DNA of 64,000 bases, taken from the NCBI RefSeq assembly GCF_019697375.1, contig NZ_JAHCDI010000004.1, positions 2,219,324 to 2,283,323 on the forward strand. Direction: 5' to 3'. A program made the translations under genes and the position numbers. The DNA is from Micromonospora tarapacensis (GTDB taxonomy: Bacteria; Actinomycetota; Actinomycetes; Mycobacteriales; Micromonosporaceae). The notes beneath the pieces are model-generated. The model made no database searches. It was not told where the DNA came from and worked only from the letters and a program-made list of their open reading frames with translations. Position 1 is the stretch's first letter. Every line of letters begins with the position of its first letter. Shown here piece after piece: positions 36,305 through 45,183 of this stretch.

Positions 36305-36543
36305 GGCCCCTCCCCACTGCGCGATCCACGATCTCTGCGCAATGGTACGAGTCCAACGTCCGCCAGGGGCGGATCCGCCTCCGAGAGAACCCGGGACCTG
36401 AGCTACACCGTGGCGGCGACGTCGGCACTCGCCCCCCGGGGGACGCGTCAAGACAGAGAGAAACCATGTCCCGAGGTGGCGTTCGTCGACATCGGCTTCG
36501 TGCTGCTGGCCCAGGACGCGAAGGTGCTCACCTCCTGACCGAG

Positions 36544-36663
36544 GCACTCTGCGGGCTCGACTCGCTCACTCCGGTGGAGGCGCGGGTGACCGAGATGCTT
36601 GCCTCGGGCGCCACCAAACAGCAGGCGTCCGGAAGTCTGTTCGTCTCCTTCACGCTCGTTGCT
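36544..36663 (+). pseudogene. LuxR-type HTH fragment
   Basis: Forty codons read ALCGLDSLTPVEARV and then TEMLASGATKQQASGSLFVS, the start of a LuxR C-terminal helix-turn-helix (LTPxExxV-LxASGxTxxQxAxxLFVS). Neither the receptor or ATPase part upstream nor the rest of the HTH downstream continues in any frame. It lies in the 575-bp interval 36305-36879, which otherwise shows no gene but must include the promoter of the lactonase-like gene. Confidence 0.55.
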
Positions 36664-36879
36664 GACCAACCGGCAGCTCGCGTGGGGTCAGTGGGCGCGG
36701 ATTCCGGTGCTGACGGCGATGTCCTGGGCGAGGAACCCCTCGCCTCCGTCTGCTCATTCGACGAAACGTCGCAAAATTACCACTTTAGGGCAAGTCGCCT
36801 AACACGACTACATTCTCCGATAGCTTTCGGATGAGAGGAAAGCTCGTATTCCTTCCATCGAGTGCGTAAGGAGCAATTG

Positions 36880-38055
36880 ATGAAGCGCAGTGTAGCGCTC
36901 GCGGCAGCCCTCCTGGCGGGTCTGACCAGCATCGGATCGGTCCCGGGGGCGGCCTTCGCTGACGGCGGCGGCCCGGGATACAACCACGACGACCGCAAGG
37001 GAGGTGACTACCACCACGGCGACGAGGGCGCGGTCTTCGTCCAGACCAACAAGGCCGAGGGCAACACCATCAAGGTGTACGACCGCGACAAGGGCGGCCA
37101 CCTCACCAAGGCGGGTGAGTACGAAACCGGCGGGCTGGGCGGGTTCACCATCGGCGCGCCGGTCGACGCGCTGGCCTCGCAGGGGTCCTTGACCTACCAC
37201 CGCGGAATGCTGTTCGCCGTGAACGCCGGCAGCAACACCCTGACGGTCTTCGGTGTCGACGGCACCAAGCTGCACAAGCTCCAGGTCATCTGGTCCGGGG
37301 GTCTGCTGCCGGTCAGCGTCACGGCCCGTGGCGACCTCGTCTACGTCCTCAACGCCGGTGGTGAGGGCTCGGTCCAAGGCTTCGAGCTGCACAAGGGGCG
37401 CCTGTCGCGGATCGACGACTCCAATCGGTCGCTCGGGCTGCACAACGGTAACCCGCCCGCGTTCGGGACCGCCCCGGCTCAAATCGAGATCGACCCGGAC
37501 AGCGAGTTCGTGTTGGTGTCGACCAAGGCCGCCAATGTCATGTTCAGCTACGAGATCGGTCGCGACGGCGGACTGGCCCGGAACCCCGTCATCAGCGACG
37601 CGGGGGACGCTCCGTTCGGCTTCACCTTCGACACCGACGACACGCTGCTGGTCACCGAATCCAACACGAACGCGGTCAGCCGGTTCGAGCTCGAGGACGA
37701 CGGCGCCCTCGACCAGATCGGGCCGTCGGTGCCCAACGGCCAGCAGGCGACGTGCTGGATCCAACAGGTCGGCGACTTCTTCTACGTCGCCAACGCCGGC
37801 AGCTCCACCATCAGTTCCTACCGCCTCAACGACCACGGCAAGCTTGAACTCGTCAAGGCCGTCGCCGTCGACACCGGCGGCGGGGCGATCGACATGACCA
37901 CCAGCGACGGCTTCCTGTACGTCCAGAACGCCGCCGCCGGCAACGTGCAGGGCTACGAGGTGAACAAGGACGGCTCCCTGACTCTTGTCACCACTGTGGA
38001 GGGCCTGCCCAAGTTCGAGAACGGTATCGGCATGGAAGGCATCGCTGCCTCCTGA
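36880..38055 (+). CDS. Secreted lactonase-like beta-propeller protein
   Basis: 391 residues from the ATG at 36880, with AAGGAG 6 nt upstream. A signal peptide (VALAAALLAGLTSIGSVPGAAFA) precedes a His/Asp-rich stretch and then a seven-bladed propeller of the YVTN/lactonase (Pgl-like) type: repeated units like GMLFAVNAGSNTLTVFGVDG, DLVYVLNAGGEGSVQGFEL and DFFYVANAGSSTISSYRLN. Cytosolic family members hydrolyse 6-phosphogluconolactone. A secreted copy is more likely a structural or binding protein or an unknown hydrolase. It is monocistronic, ended by a strong hairpin. Confidence 0.85.
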   Translation: MKRSVALAAALLAGLTSIGSVPGAAFADGGGPGYNHDDRKGGDYHHGDEGAVFVQTNKAEGNTIKVYDRDKGGHLTKAGEYETGGLGGFTIGAPVDALASQGSLTYHRGMLFAVNAGSNTLTVFGVDGTKLHKLQVIWSGGLLPVSVTARGDLVYVLNAGGEGSVQGFELHKGRLSRIDDSNRSLGLHNGNPPAFGTAPAQIEIDPDSEFVLVSTKAANVMFSYEIGRDGGLARNPVISDAGDAPFGFTFDTDDTLLVTESNTNAVSRFELEDDGALDQIGPSVPNGQQATCWIQQVGDFFYVANAGSSTISSYRLNDHGKLELVKAVAVDTGGGAIDMTTSDGFLYVQNAAAGNVQGYEVNKDGSLTLVTTVEGLPKFENGIGMEGIAAS

Positions 38056-38068
38056 CGCAACCACCCCG

Positions 38069-38099
38069 CTGGTCCCGGTCGCTCGCCGACCGGGACCAG
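38069..38099 (+). terminator. Strong intrinsic terminator after lactonase-like gene
   Basis: A 13-bp perfect stem (CTGGTCCCGGTCG / CGACCGGGACCAG) with a 5-nt loop lies 13 bp after the stop codon and is followed by TTCTTCTG. It is among the most terminator-like structures in the window. The following DNA to 38321 (222 bp) shows no gene. Confidence 0.85.
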
Positions 38100-38321
38100 T
38101 TCTTCTGTCGGCGCAGTGCGTGCGGCCGACAGCGGGCCGAGGAGTCTGAGACCCCAGAGGTCGCCGCCAACTGCGTGACATCACGGCCGTGGCGAGATAC
38201 CCCTCGCCGTCGCCGGCAGGTGGCACCACCTGAAGCTCCACCCGGACCAGACCAGGCGTGGCGGCGAGCGAGGTGGCCACCTCAAGGAAGGTGGCCACCC
38301 TGCGTCCGACGGCCCGCCCGG

Positions 38322-38684
38322 CTACGAGGTCAGGCGGAATGTGGCGTCGTTGCGCGCCTGCGCGTCGTTGATCGGGTCGAGCCGGAGCTGGTAGGCGTAG
38401 TGCCGGATATGCCGATCCGGGTAGTTGTACGACTGGAAGGACGACCACGACGAGTTTCCCAGCCCGGCGACCTGTCGGAAGGTGGCGTCGGCAGCGAAGA
38501 CCGAGCCGCCGTCGTTGGCCGCCAGCACGAAGTCGAACCCGTAGTGCCGCAGGTAGTAACCCGGGTAGTTGACCGACTCGAACGACACGTGGCCGGCGCC
38601 GCCGGCCAGGCCGGGCAGCACGCGGAACCGGGCGTCCTGGGCGGGACTGACGTTCGGGTCGATGCGGACGTCGAGGTTCTGCCG
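38322..38684 (-). pseudogene. AbfB (CBM42) domain remnant
   Basis: About 120 codons of an alpha-L-arabinofuranosidase B-type binding domain: NLDVRIDPN, ARFRVLPGLAGGAGHVSFESV, YPGYYLRHYGFDFVL, then SYNYPDRHIRHYAYQLRLDPIN and TFRLTS at the end. A stop codon (38685-38687) directly precedes the NLDVRID segment, and no catalytic or secretory part exists upstream. The nearest in-frame start (38621, GTG-like) would truncate the fold. It is a 3' fragment of a former secreted arabinan- or xylan-active enzyme. Confidence 0.72.
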
Positions 38685-38789
38685 TCAGATCACACCCCGC
38701 GCGACCGGCGTCGAACCGGGTACGCCAGGGCTGCGGCGTGGACCTTGGCACACTGGCCGGGATGTCGATCCCACCAGGGGGGCAATCTC

Positions 38790-39536
38790 ATGACGACCGT
38801 CGATCGCGTCCAACCCAACGAGACCACGGTGCCGCTGCTGCCCTGCGCGGCCGTCGAGGAGACCCTCGCCTTCTGGCGGGCGCTCGGCTTCGTGACCACG
38901 TACGAGCAGCGGAAGCCGTACGTGTACCTCGCGCTGCGGTGGAGCGGCTTCGAGCTGCACTACGGACCGGCGCCCCGCGACCTCGACCCGGCGACCGAGA
39001 GCAGCGGCGGCTGCCTGGTCATGGTCGACTCGGTGGCGCCCTACCATTCGGCCTTCACCGACGCGATGCGCCAGGCGTACGGCAAGGTGCTCGGCCGGGG
39101 ATTGCCCCGAATCACCCGCTTCCGCCCCGGCGCGTCGCGGTTCAGCATCGTCGACCCGTCCGGCAACACCGTCATCTTCATCGCCCGGAACGAGCCGGAG
39201 GAACTGGAGTACGGCGGCTCGAAGCGGCTGACCGGGCTGGCCCGGGTGCTGGACAACGCGCGGATCCTGCGTGAGTTCAAGACCGACGACCGGGCGGCGT
39301 TCCGGGCGCTCGACTCCGGCCTGCGCCGGCACGGGGACGACGCGTCGAGCGTCGAGCGGGCGCTGGCCCTCGCCGCGCTGATCGAGTTGGCCACCGCACT
39401 GCCGGAGCTGGAGCGGGTACCGCAGTGGGGTAGCCGGCTCCGGGCGCTCACCCTGACCGAGCCGGAGCGGGAACAGGTTCGGCAGGCCATGGCCGATCCG
39501 GGCCTCCTCGAACCCTGGTTGCCCGGAACCCCCTGA
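38790..39536 (+). CDS. VOC/bleomycin-resistance-like protein
   Basis: 248 residues from an ATG at 38790 with a G-rich site upstream. The first about 125 are a VOC (glyoxalase/bleomycin-resistance) domain: VPLLPCAAVEETLAFWRALGFVTTYEQR, GFELHYGP, and FSIVDPSGNTVIFIARNE. The remaining about 120 residues are an extra alpha-helical domain. These proteins may bind bleomycin-like drugs or catalyse small isomerisation or dioxygenation reactions; no metal-ligand set is complete enough to call an enzyme. Confidence 0.82.
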   Translation: MTTVDRVQPNETTVPLLPCAAVEETLAFWRALGFVTTYEQRKPYVYLALRWSGFELHYGPAPRDLDPATESSGGCLVMVDSVAPYHSAFTDAMRQAYGKVLGRGLPRITRFRPGASRFSIVDPSGNTVIFIARNEPEELEYGGSKRLTGLARVLDNARILREFKTDDRAAFRALDSGLRRHGDDASSVERALALAALIELATALPELERVPQWGSRLRALTLTEPEREQVRQAMADPGLLEPWLPGTP

Positions 39537-39561
39537 GGGCCTACGGCGACGTCGGCCGTAC

Positions 39562-39950
39562 TCAGCCGACCGTTTCACCGGGGAGCCGGCCACCCACAGC
39601 GAAGGCGTCCAGGTCGAGGATCAACGCCCGCTCGGCCGGTTCCAGCGTGGCCGTCGGGTCGACCGTCGCCTCGACCTCGCCCGCCCTGGCCAGGATGGAC
39701 CGGATCGACCACGTACAACAGCCGGTCCGCGCGCGACTCGGTGACCCGGTGCCGCAGCGCCGCGAGGTCGGTCGGAACCGCCGTCACGCTTGCGGACGAT
39801 CAGCGGCGTGGGCGCACCGTCCGGTCCGCGTACGTCGTCGAAGAAGACGCAGAGCGCCCCGTCGCTGGTCACCGCGACCGCGCCGCGTTCCAGGTCGGCC
39901 GCGACCCCGGGCAGCGCGGTGTTGTAGGCGCTCTCCGTGATCCTGATCCG
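39562..39950 (-). pseudogene. Arginyl-tRNA synthetase (ArgS) remnant
   Basis: Three ArgS segments survive in order but in different frames. The first is ESAYNTALPGVAADLERGAV with SDGALCVFFDDVRGPDGAPT and PLIVRKRDGG, the class I catalytic-domain region. The second, after a small deletion, is TDLAALRHRVTESRADRLLYVV. The third follows a large deletion that fuses LLYVV directly to the anticodon-domain piece IRSILARAGEVEAT and ERALILDLDAFAVGG before the stop. The HIGH and KMSKR regions are missing. It is a decayed second argS copy, of interest because duplicate argS genes often accompany antibiotic or aminoacyl-transfer clusters. Confidence 0.75.
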
Positions 39951-40190
39951 GTTGCCGCGCCGACGTCGCGCGCGGCCGACCCAGCTGAGCAGGTGAACCG
40001 CTGGCCACGTGCGCACGGCCGGGCACGGTATGGTGGCCGGCGCCGGCCGACGGCCCCACCACAGGTGATTCACCAGGACGTACGGAGATGCCATGACGGG
40101 CGCGCACCACCCGACGAGCGCGGCGCCGAGCCGGACGCCGCTGTTCGGGTCACCGCGCCGAACCGGACGCCGAGCCGATCCACGGCGCGC

Positions 40191-40859
40191 ATGCGAGTCC
40201 TGGTAATCGAGGACGACGGGCAGGTTCGCGACGCGGTCGTCAGCGCGTTGCGGTCCGCCGGGCTCGCGGTGGACGAGGCGGCCGGCTGGAGCCAGGCGGA
40301 ACTGAATCTGACGATCAACGCGTACGACTGCCTGGTGCTGGACCGGATGCTCGCCGACGGCGACTCCGCCGACCAGTTGTACCGGCTGCGGCGGCGTGGG
40401 CTGGCCGTGCCGGCGTTGATGCTGACCGCGATGGACGAGGTACGGGACCGGATCGCCGGTTTCGAGGCGGGTGCCGACGACTACGTGGCCAAGCCGTTCT
40501 CCACCGCCGAGCTGGTCCAGCGGGTACGGGCGCTGTGCCGACGCAACGGCGCCACCCGGCCGACGGTGCTGCGGGTGGACGACATCGAGGTCGACGCGGC
40601 GCGACGCCAGGTACGCCGGGCGGGTGTCCTGCTCACCGTCACCCCGAAGGAGTTCTCGGTCCTCGAAATGCTCATGATCCGAGACCCGGCGGTGGTGAGC
40701 CGGAGCGAGTTGATCGAGCACTGCTGGGACGAGATGGCCGACCCGGCGTCGAACGTGGTCGACGTGATCATCGCGCAGCTACGCCGCAAACTCGGCGAGC
40801 CGCAGATCATCACGACCGTACGGGGGGCGGGTTACCGGCTCGCCACGCAAGGGTGCTGA
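40191..40859 (+). CDS. OmpR-family response regulator
   Basis: 222 residues from an ATG at 40191. Receiver domain: IEDD acid pair at residues 7-9, phospho-acceptor Asp51 (DCLVLDRM), the conserved Thr in LMLTA, and Lys in VAKPFS. The C-terminal OmpR/PhoB winged helix (TPKEFSVLEMLM to TTVRGAGYRL) is complete. The gene overlaps the sensor kinase start by 7 nt. Upstream DNA (39951-40190) contains only the broken ArgS edge and presumably the promoter. Confidence 0.93.
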   Translation: MRVLVIEDDGQVRDAVVSALRSAGLAVDEAAGWSQAELNLTINAYDCLVLDRMLADGDSADQLYRLRRRGLAVPALMLTAMDEVRDRIAGFEAGADDYVAKPFSTAELVQRVRALCRRNGATRPTVLRVDDIEVDAARRQVRRAGVLLTVTPKEFSVLEMLMIRDPAVVSRSELIEHCWDEMADPASNVVDVIIAQLRRKLGEPQIITTVRGAGYRLATQGC

Positions 40860-42175
40860 GCCCGCGCACCCGGGACGGCCGCCGGCCCTCGTCGCTGCAG
40901 AGCGCGGCACGTCTGGGCCGGCTGCGGATCTGGTTGACCGTGCTGCTGGTCGTCCTCAACACGACCGGGCTCGTCGGCATGGGTGGGGTCGCCCTGCTGA
41001 TCCACGCGGAGCAGCGCGCCGAGGTGGAGGCGGCGGAACTGCTCCGCGCGGCCAGCACCGCGGTCGCGCTGCTCTCCTACGACTCGGGCTCGCTCGACCT
41101 GGGCAACCTGAGCACCGACCCGACCGCGCGGGGCTCGGCCGGGGTGTTCGTCTTCGAGGGCCTGCGCGACGACGTCACGCTGGTCTTCGCCCACCCCGCC
41201 CAGCTGCCGGTCGTCCCGGCAGCCGACCTGACCGCGCCGGCCCGTGCGGTGTGGCGCACCGGGGTCGGGTTGAGCACCGACGTCGCCGACGGGTACGGGG
41301 AGCGGCTGCGCCTGCTGGCGATGCCGTTCCGTCATCCGGTGACCGCAGGGGTGGCCGGCACGGTGGTCGTGGTCGGTGATCCACGCCCCGGCCAGCAGGC
41401 GCACCGCCGCCTCGCCGGGGCGCTGGTCGCCGGTGGTGCCCTCTTCATGCTGGTCAGCGGCGTCGGCGGTCATCTGTTGGCCCGTCGGGGCACCCGTCCC
41501 GCCGTGGAGACGCTGGGTCAGCAGGAGCGGTTCATCGCCGACGCCGCGCACGAACTGCGTGCCCCGTTGACCGCGATGCGTCTGGTCACCGAGGCCGCCC
41601 TGACCGATCCCGGCCGGCAGCCGGCGACGCTGCGTCAGGTGTTGCGCTCGACCGAGCGACTCGCCGGCTCGGTCGACGCCCTGCTGACCCGGGCCCGGCT
41701 GGTCGCCGGGCTACGTGACCTGGAACGCCAACCGTTCCGGCTGGACCAACTCGCCGAGGAGGTGGTGGCGGAGCACATCCAACCGCCACACACGGCACAC
41801 ATCGCGACCTCACCGGTCGTCACCCACGGCGATCCGACGCTGGTCCGGATGGCCGTGCAGAACCTGGTGACCAATGCCATCCGGCACGGCCGCGTCGAGC
41901 AACGGCCGTGCCGGCTGACCCTGACCGTGACCCAGGGCCAGGTCCGCGTCGGCGACGACGGGCCCGGTCTCGGCGACTGGTCCGTGGATCCGGTGCGACA
42001 GCGGTTCCGCAGCGGAACCGCCGACGGGGTGGGCCTCGGATTGGCGATCACCGCCTGGGTGGCCGTGCTGCACGGCGGCGGACTGCGGCTCGAACCGGGG
42101 ACGGCCGGTGGGACGGACGCCGTGCTCACCCTCCCGGACCGGGTCTCCCGGTGGCGGCGCTACCGTCGGGTCTGA
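40853..42175 (+). CDS. Sensor histidine kinase
   Basis: 440 residues from a GTG inside the end of the response-regulator gene. Two membrane segments (WLTVLLVVLNTTGLVGMGGVAL and ALVAGGALFMLVSGVGGHLL) flank an extracytoplasmic sensor of about 130 residues. The H-box is ADAAHELRAPLTAM (His near 233). N-, G1- and G2-boxes are NLVTNAIRHG, VGDDGPGLG and GVGLGLAI. It is an EnvZ/BaeS-like kinase forming a two-component system with the preceding regulator. Its last 50 bp overlap the convergent lipoprotein gene. A neighbouring SBP gene may be regulated by it or sense the same compound. Confidence 0.93.
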   Translation: MLSPRTRDGRRPSSLQSAARLGRLRIWLTVLLVVLNTTGLVGMGGVALLIHAEQRAEVEAAELLRAASTAVALLSYDSGSLDLGNLSTDPTARGSAGVFVFEGLRDDVTLVFAHPAQLPVVPAADLTAPARAVWRTGVGLSTDVADGYGERLRLLAMPFRHPVTAGVAGTVVVVGDPRPGQQAHRRLAGALVAGGALFMLVSGVGGHLLARRGTRPAVETLGQQERFIADAAHELRAPLTAMRLVTEAALTDPGRQPATLRQVLRSTERLAGSVDALLTRARLVAGLRDLERQPFRLDQLAEEVVAEHIQPPHTAHIATSPVVTHGDPTLVRMAVQNLVTNAIRHGRVEQRPCRLTLTVTQGQVRVGDDGPGLGDWSVDPVRQRFRSGTADGVGLGLAITAWVAVLHGGGLRLEPGTAGGTDAVLTLPDRVSRWRRYRRV

Positions 42176-42629
42176 CCACCCGCCAGACGCCGTCGACCTC
42201 CTGGCCGGTGGCGTCACCGGGCGCCCGGTCACCGGCGTACCCGTAGAGCGGCCACCCGTCGAGGGTGAGCTGCAACCGCCCGTCCGGGCGCGCCAGGGTG
42301 CCGACCAGCTGCCGGTTGATGCCCACCACCCGCAGGTCGGACGCGGCCGGCACCGGCAGCCACCGCTGGGCGCAACTGCCCGTGCACCGTGACCGGGACG
42401 GTGCACGATCGTCCCGGTCCGACCGGTAGAGCAGGTAGCCCTGACCGTCGATCACCACGGCGCCCAGGGTCTGTGAGGTACTGGCGAACAGTCCCGACGG
42501 GTGCGCCGGCGGCGTCGAACCGACCGGTGACACCGGCACCGCGCCCGGTGACCGGTCACAGCCGGTGAGCAGCAGCGTCGCGGCCACGGCGAGCGACACT
42601 CGCCGCCCGGTACCCGCGGCAGTTCCCAT
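42126..42629 (-). CDS. Lipoprotein with Yx(F/W/Y)xxD motifs
   Basis: 167 residues from the ATG at 42629. Lipobox LLLTGC at the start. The mature protein is the actinobacterial repeat lipoprotein family (COG4315-like) with two degenerate copies of the Yx(FWY)xxD motif region: GYLLYRSDRDD preceding a CTGSCAQRW segment, and GWPLYGYAGDRAPGD followed by VWRVVRPDG. Function is unknown; it is often near redox or two-component genes. It is convergent with the sensor kinase gene, overlapping 50 bp, and divergent from the SBP gene. Confidence 0.85.
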   Translation of the reverse strand: MGTAAGTGRRVSLAVAATLLLTGCDRSPGAVPVSPVGSTPPAHPSGLFASTSQTLGAVVIDGQGYLLYRSDRDDRAPSRSRCTGSCAQRWLPVPAASDLRVVGINRQLVGTLARPDGRLQLTLDGWPLYGYAGDRAPGDATGQEVDGVWRVVRPDGSAATGRPGPGG

Positions 42630-42743
42630 GACGCCTCATCAAATCCTCATTCGCGCTGGACCACAATGCGAGTCGCACCACGTACGTCGGCTGCGCGGAC
42701 CAGCACCGGCGGTGGGCGGCGCAGCGAACGGGGTGAGGGGCGG

Positions 42744-43897
42744 ATGGCGGTGGACCGGACCAGCGGCAACCGGCGCGGGTGCTCGCGCTGGTGGCGCTGC
42801 TGGCCGCCCTCGCCGGCTGCGTGAGCACGCCGGCCGCCGGCACCACGGCCGTGGCCGCCTGCGTGGCCCGGATCGGCGTCTTCGGCCCGCTCAGCGGCGA
42901 GTCGGCCAACCTCGGCCGCAACATCGGTGAGGGCGTACGCCTCGCGGTCGGCCAGCACAACCGGGACCGGCCCGACTGCCCGGTGCGGGTGGTGGACTTC
43001 GACTCCCAGGGTGACCCGAAGCGGGCACCGGCACTGGCCCAGCGGGTCGTGGCCGACCAGCGGATACTCGGGGTGGTCGGGCCGGCCTTCTCCGGTGAGT
43101 CGGAGGCCGCCAACCCGCTGCTGGAACAGGGCAGCGTGGCCACCATCAGCGCCTCGGCCACCGCGGCCAGCCTCAGCGAACGTGGCTGGTCCACCTTCCA
43201 CCGGATGCTGGGCAGCGACGACACGCAGGGTCCGGCCGCCGGCCGGTACATCGAGAACGTCCTGGCCGGCCGGAAGGTGTTCGTCATCGACGACGCCGGC
43301 GCATACGGGCAGGGCCTCGCCAACAAGGTGATCGAGGTGCTGGGTGACCGGGTGGTGCAGAGCATCACGCTGCCGCCCGGAAGTGCCGATCTGCGCGAGG
43401 TGGTGGGTCAGCTGACGGCCGCGGAGCCGGACACCATCTTCTACGGCGGCTACTACGGCGAGGCGGGGCGGCTGCTGCGCCAGGCACGGGCGGCCGGCGT
43501 GACGGCGACCTTCGTGGCCGGCGACGGGGTCAAGGACGACGGGTTCCTCGCGCAGGCGGGCTACGCCGCCGCCCAGGAGGCCGTCATCACCTGCCCCTGC
43601 CGGCCGCCCGAGACCGTCGGCGGTTCGTTCGCGCGGGACTACCACGACCAGTTCGGACGGCCACCCGGCACGTTCAGCGCCGAGGCGTACGACGCGGCGA
43701 CGGTGTTCCTGCGCGGCATCGAGGCCGGACAGCTCAGCCGGCGCGCCATGGTCCGCTTCGTCAGCTCCTACGAAGGACCCGGCCTCACCACCACGGTGCG
43801 GTTCACCCCGACCGGCGACCTCGTCGACTCGTCCGTCACCGTCTGGGCGTACCGGGTCCGCGGCAGGGCTGTGGTGGCCGATCAACCCATCCCCTGA
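42744..43897 (+). CDS. Branched-chain amino acid-type substrate-binding lipoprotein (start frameshifted)
   Basis: About 384 residues of a LivJ/type I periplasmic binding protein: RIGVFGPLSGESANLGRNIGEG, VVGPAFSGESEAANPLLEQGSV and FVIDDAGAYGQGLANKV. The open frame begins at a GTG (42779) that gives only the hydrophobic end of a signal peptide. In another frame an ATG at 42744, after GGTGAGGGGCGG, encodes MAVDRTSGNRRG. One added G at 42777-42779 joins it to VLALVALLAALAGC, forming a normal basic lipoprotein signal with lipobox LAGC. No permease or ATPase gene accompanies it. It may bind amino acids or act as a sensor for the two-component system. Confidence 0.8.
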
Positions 43898-43914
43898 GAC
43901 CCGGAGTTGCCAGC

Positions 43915-44613
43915 ATGACCGTCGTCAGTCCGGCCGGCATCGGCCAGCATCGGCCACCGGCCGACAACCGCCTGCTGCCGCGCGAGGCGCCGTTGGGCGA
44001 GCACGGCATCGTCGAGGCCGCGCTGGCCTGGCGGCAGCTGCGCCCGACCAGTTTCCGTTCCCCCTGGCAGACCGGCTCGCCGGTCCACCAGACCCACCTT
44101 CCGCTCGCGCGGACCGACCACGAGCCGGTGGCCTCCCGGCTGGCGCGGGCCCTCACCGGGCTCACCTGGGCCGTGGTGACCGAATCCGACGACGCGGCGT
44201 CGCCCCGCCTGTCGGTCACCGTCGCCCGCAACGACTATCACCGGGTGCTACGGGCGCTCACCGTGGTCTGGCGTCGGTGTCGACGCGAGTTCGCCGCCGG
44301 TGCCGGCCAGGGCAGCCCGGAGGCTGCGGTCGCGTTGTGGCGGATGGCCCTGCTGTTGAACCCGACCGCCCCGGTGGAGAGGGCGGTCCGGGTTCGTACC
44401 ACGGTGCCGTTCGCGGCCGAGATGCTGTGCGAGGCGGCTGCCGTGCTGCGGGTCGGCGCGTCGTACCAGCGGACCTGCGGCACCCGTGCGGTGGTGATCC
44501 GCGACCCCCGCGCGGTCCACCGCCTGCTCATGATGACCGGAACGCCGGTCGGGCCGGTGCCGGTCGACCCGGCGCGCTCGTCACGGATGCCCGCCGTCGC
44601 CGCCCGGCGGTGA
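43915..44613 (+). CDS. Conserved-looking protein of unknown function
   Basis: 232 residues, starting 17 bp after the binding-protein gene on the same strand. The composition is ordinary and codon use matches the neighbours, with third-position G/C bias along its length. The central region (PRLSVTVARNDYHRVLRALTVVW) and the C-terminal region (LLRVGASYQRT-like, VVIRDPRAVHRLLMMTG) are reminiscent of an all-alpha regulatory domain. No family can be named and no membrane segment or signal is seen. It is likely cotranscribed with the SBP gene. Confidence 0.6.
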   Translation: MTVVSPAGIGQHRPPADNRLLPREAPLGEHGIVEAALAWRQLRPTSFRSPWQTGSPVHQTHLPLARTDHEPVASRLARALTGLTWAVVTESDDAASPRLSVTVARNDYHRVLRALTVVWRRCRREFAAGAGQGSPEAAVALWRMALLLNPTAPVERAVRVRTTVPFAAEMLCEAAAVLRVGASYQRTCGTRAVVIRDPRAVHRLLMMTGTPVGPVPVDPARSSRMPAVAARR

Positions 44614-44674
44614 GGACGACCCGGCGGTGTCGGTACCGAAACCGTCGAGTGCGGCGCTCGTCGAGCGTGCGCAA

Positions 44675-44789
44675 GCTCCGGCAGCCCGAGCCCGTCGCGG
44701 TAGAACCGCACCGCCGCCTCGTAGTCGTCGGCCGCCACCACGAGCCGTAGCTGGCGTACCGGCGGCCCGGGCACCTCCGCTGAGTTCAC
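44675..44789 (-). pseudogene. VOC (glyoxalase-fold) gene fragment
   Basis: A GTG at 44789 opens VRQLRLVVAADDYEAAVRFY and RDGLGLPELA, an exact VOC N-terminal strand-helix pattern. After about 38 codons similarity ends and the frame runs through the antisense of the preceding gene. The remainder of a VOC domain (about 80 residues) is missing. It is a truncated remnant. Confidence 0.65.
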
Positions 44790-44833
44790 CCTGTCGTCCT
44801 CCCGTCCGTGCCGGTGCGGGTCGGGCTTCCGCC

Positions 44834-45100
44834 GCCTTCACCGTCAATCTGGCCGGACTGCGCGTCGGCCAAGGCCACGACGCGGACGCCGTCGAGCTGA
44901 TGCGCACCGCGCTGGCCTGCCCCGCCTATCGCGACGACCCGCAGTACGCCATCGTCGCCCAGGTGAACCTCGGTAGCGCGCTGATCGAACTCGGACGCCA
45001 CGACGAAGCCGTCGACGGCCTACAGAACGCCTGCATCATCTACGCGAACCTGGTCGAGGTCGCCCTCCGTCGTGATCAGCTCCAGACCGCCCGCAAGTGC
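44834..45100 (+). pseudogene. TPR-protein fragment
   Basis: The frame encodes VNLAGLRVGQGHDADAVELM and QVNLGSALIELGRHDEAVDG with a further helix (ACIIYANLVEVALRRDQLQ), which are two to three tetratricopeptide-like repeats. No start, DNA-binding or other domain precedes them, because upstream lies the VOC remnant on the opposite strand. It is probably the 3' part of a TPR regulator left by recombination. Coding bias is clear, but the borders are guesses. Confidence 0.5.
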
Positions 45101-45183
45101 GACACCGATACGAGGACGGTCGTCCACTGTGTGAATCTGTCTGCATGCCCCCGACGAGGCGACCCTGGGCCGGCAGGTCAGCG

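Noticed and set aside
32840-36538. 1232-codon plus-strand frame through the membrane protein and antiporter
   Set aside because: Antisense to the clear antiporter and out of frame with the membrane protein; Arg/Pro/His-rich composition without motifs.
39621-40721. 366-residue minus-strand gene opposite the response regulator
   Set aside because: Only its downstream part has meaning, as an ArgS remnant; the rest is the antisense of a receiver domain.
42779-42781. GTG as the real start of the amino-acid binding protein
   Set aside because: It would give a signal peptide without a basic start; the upstream ATG with a strong ribosome site fits after one added base.
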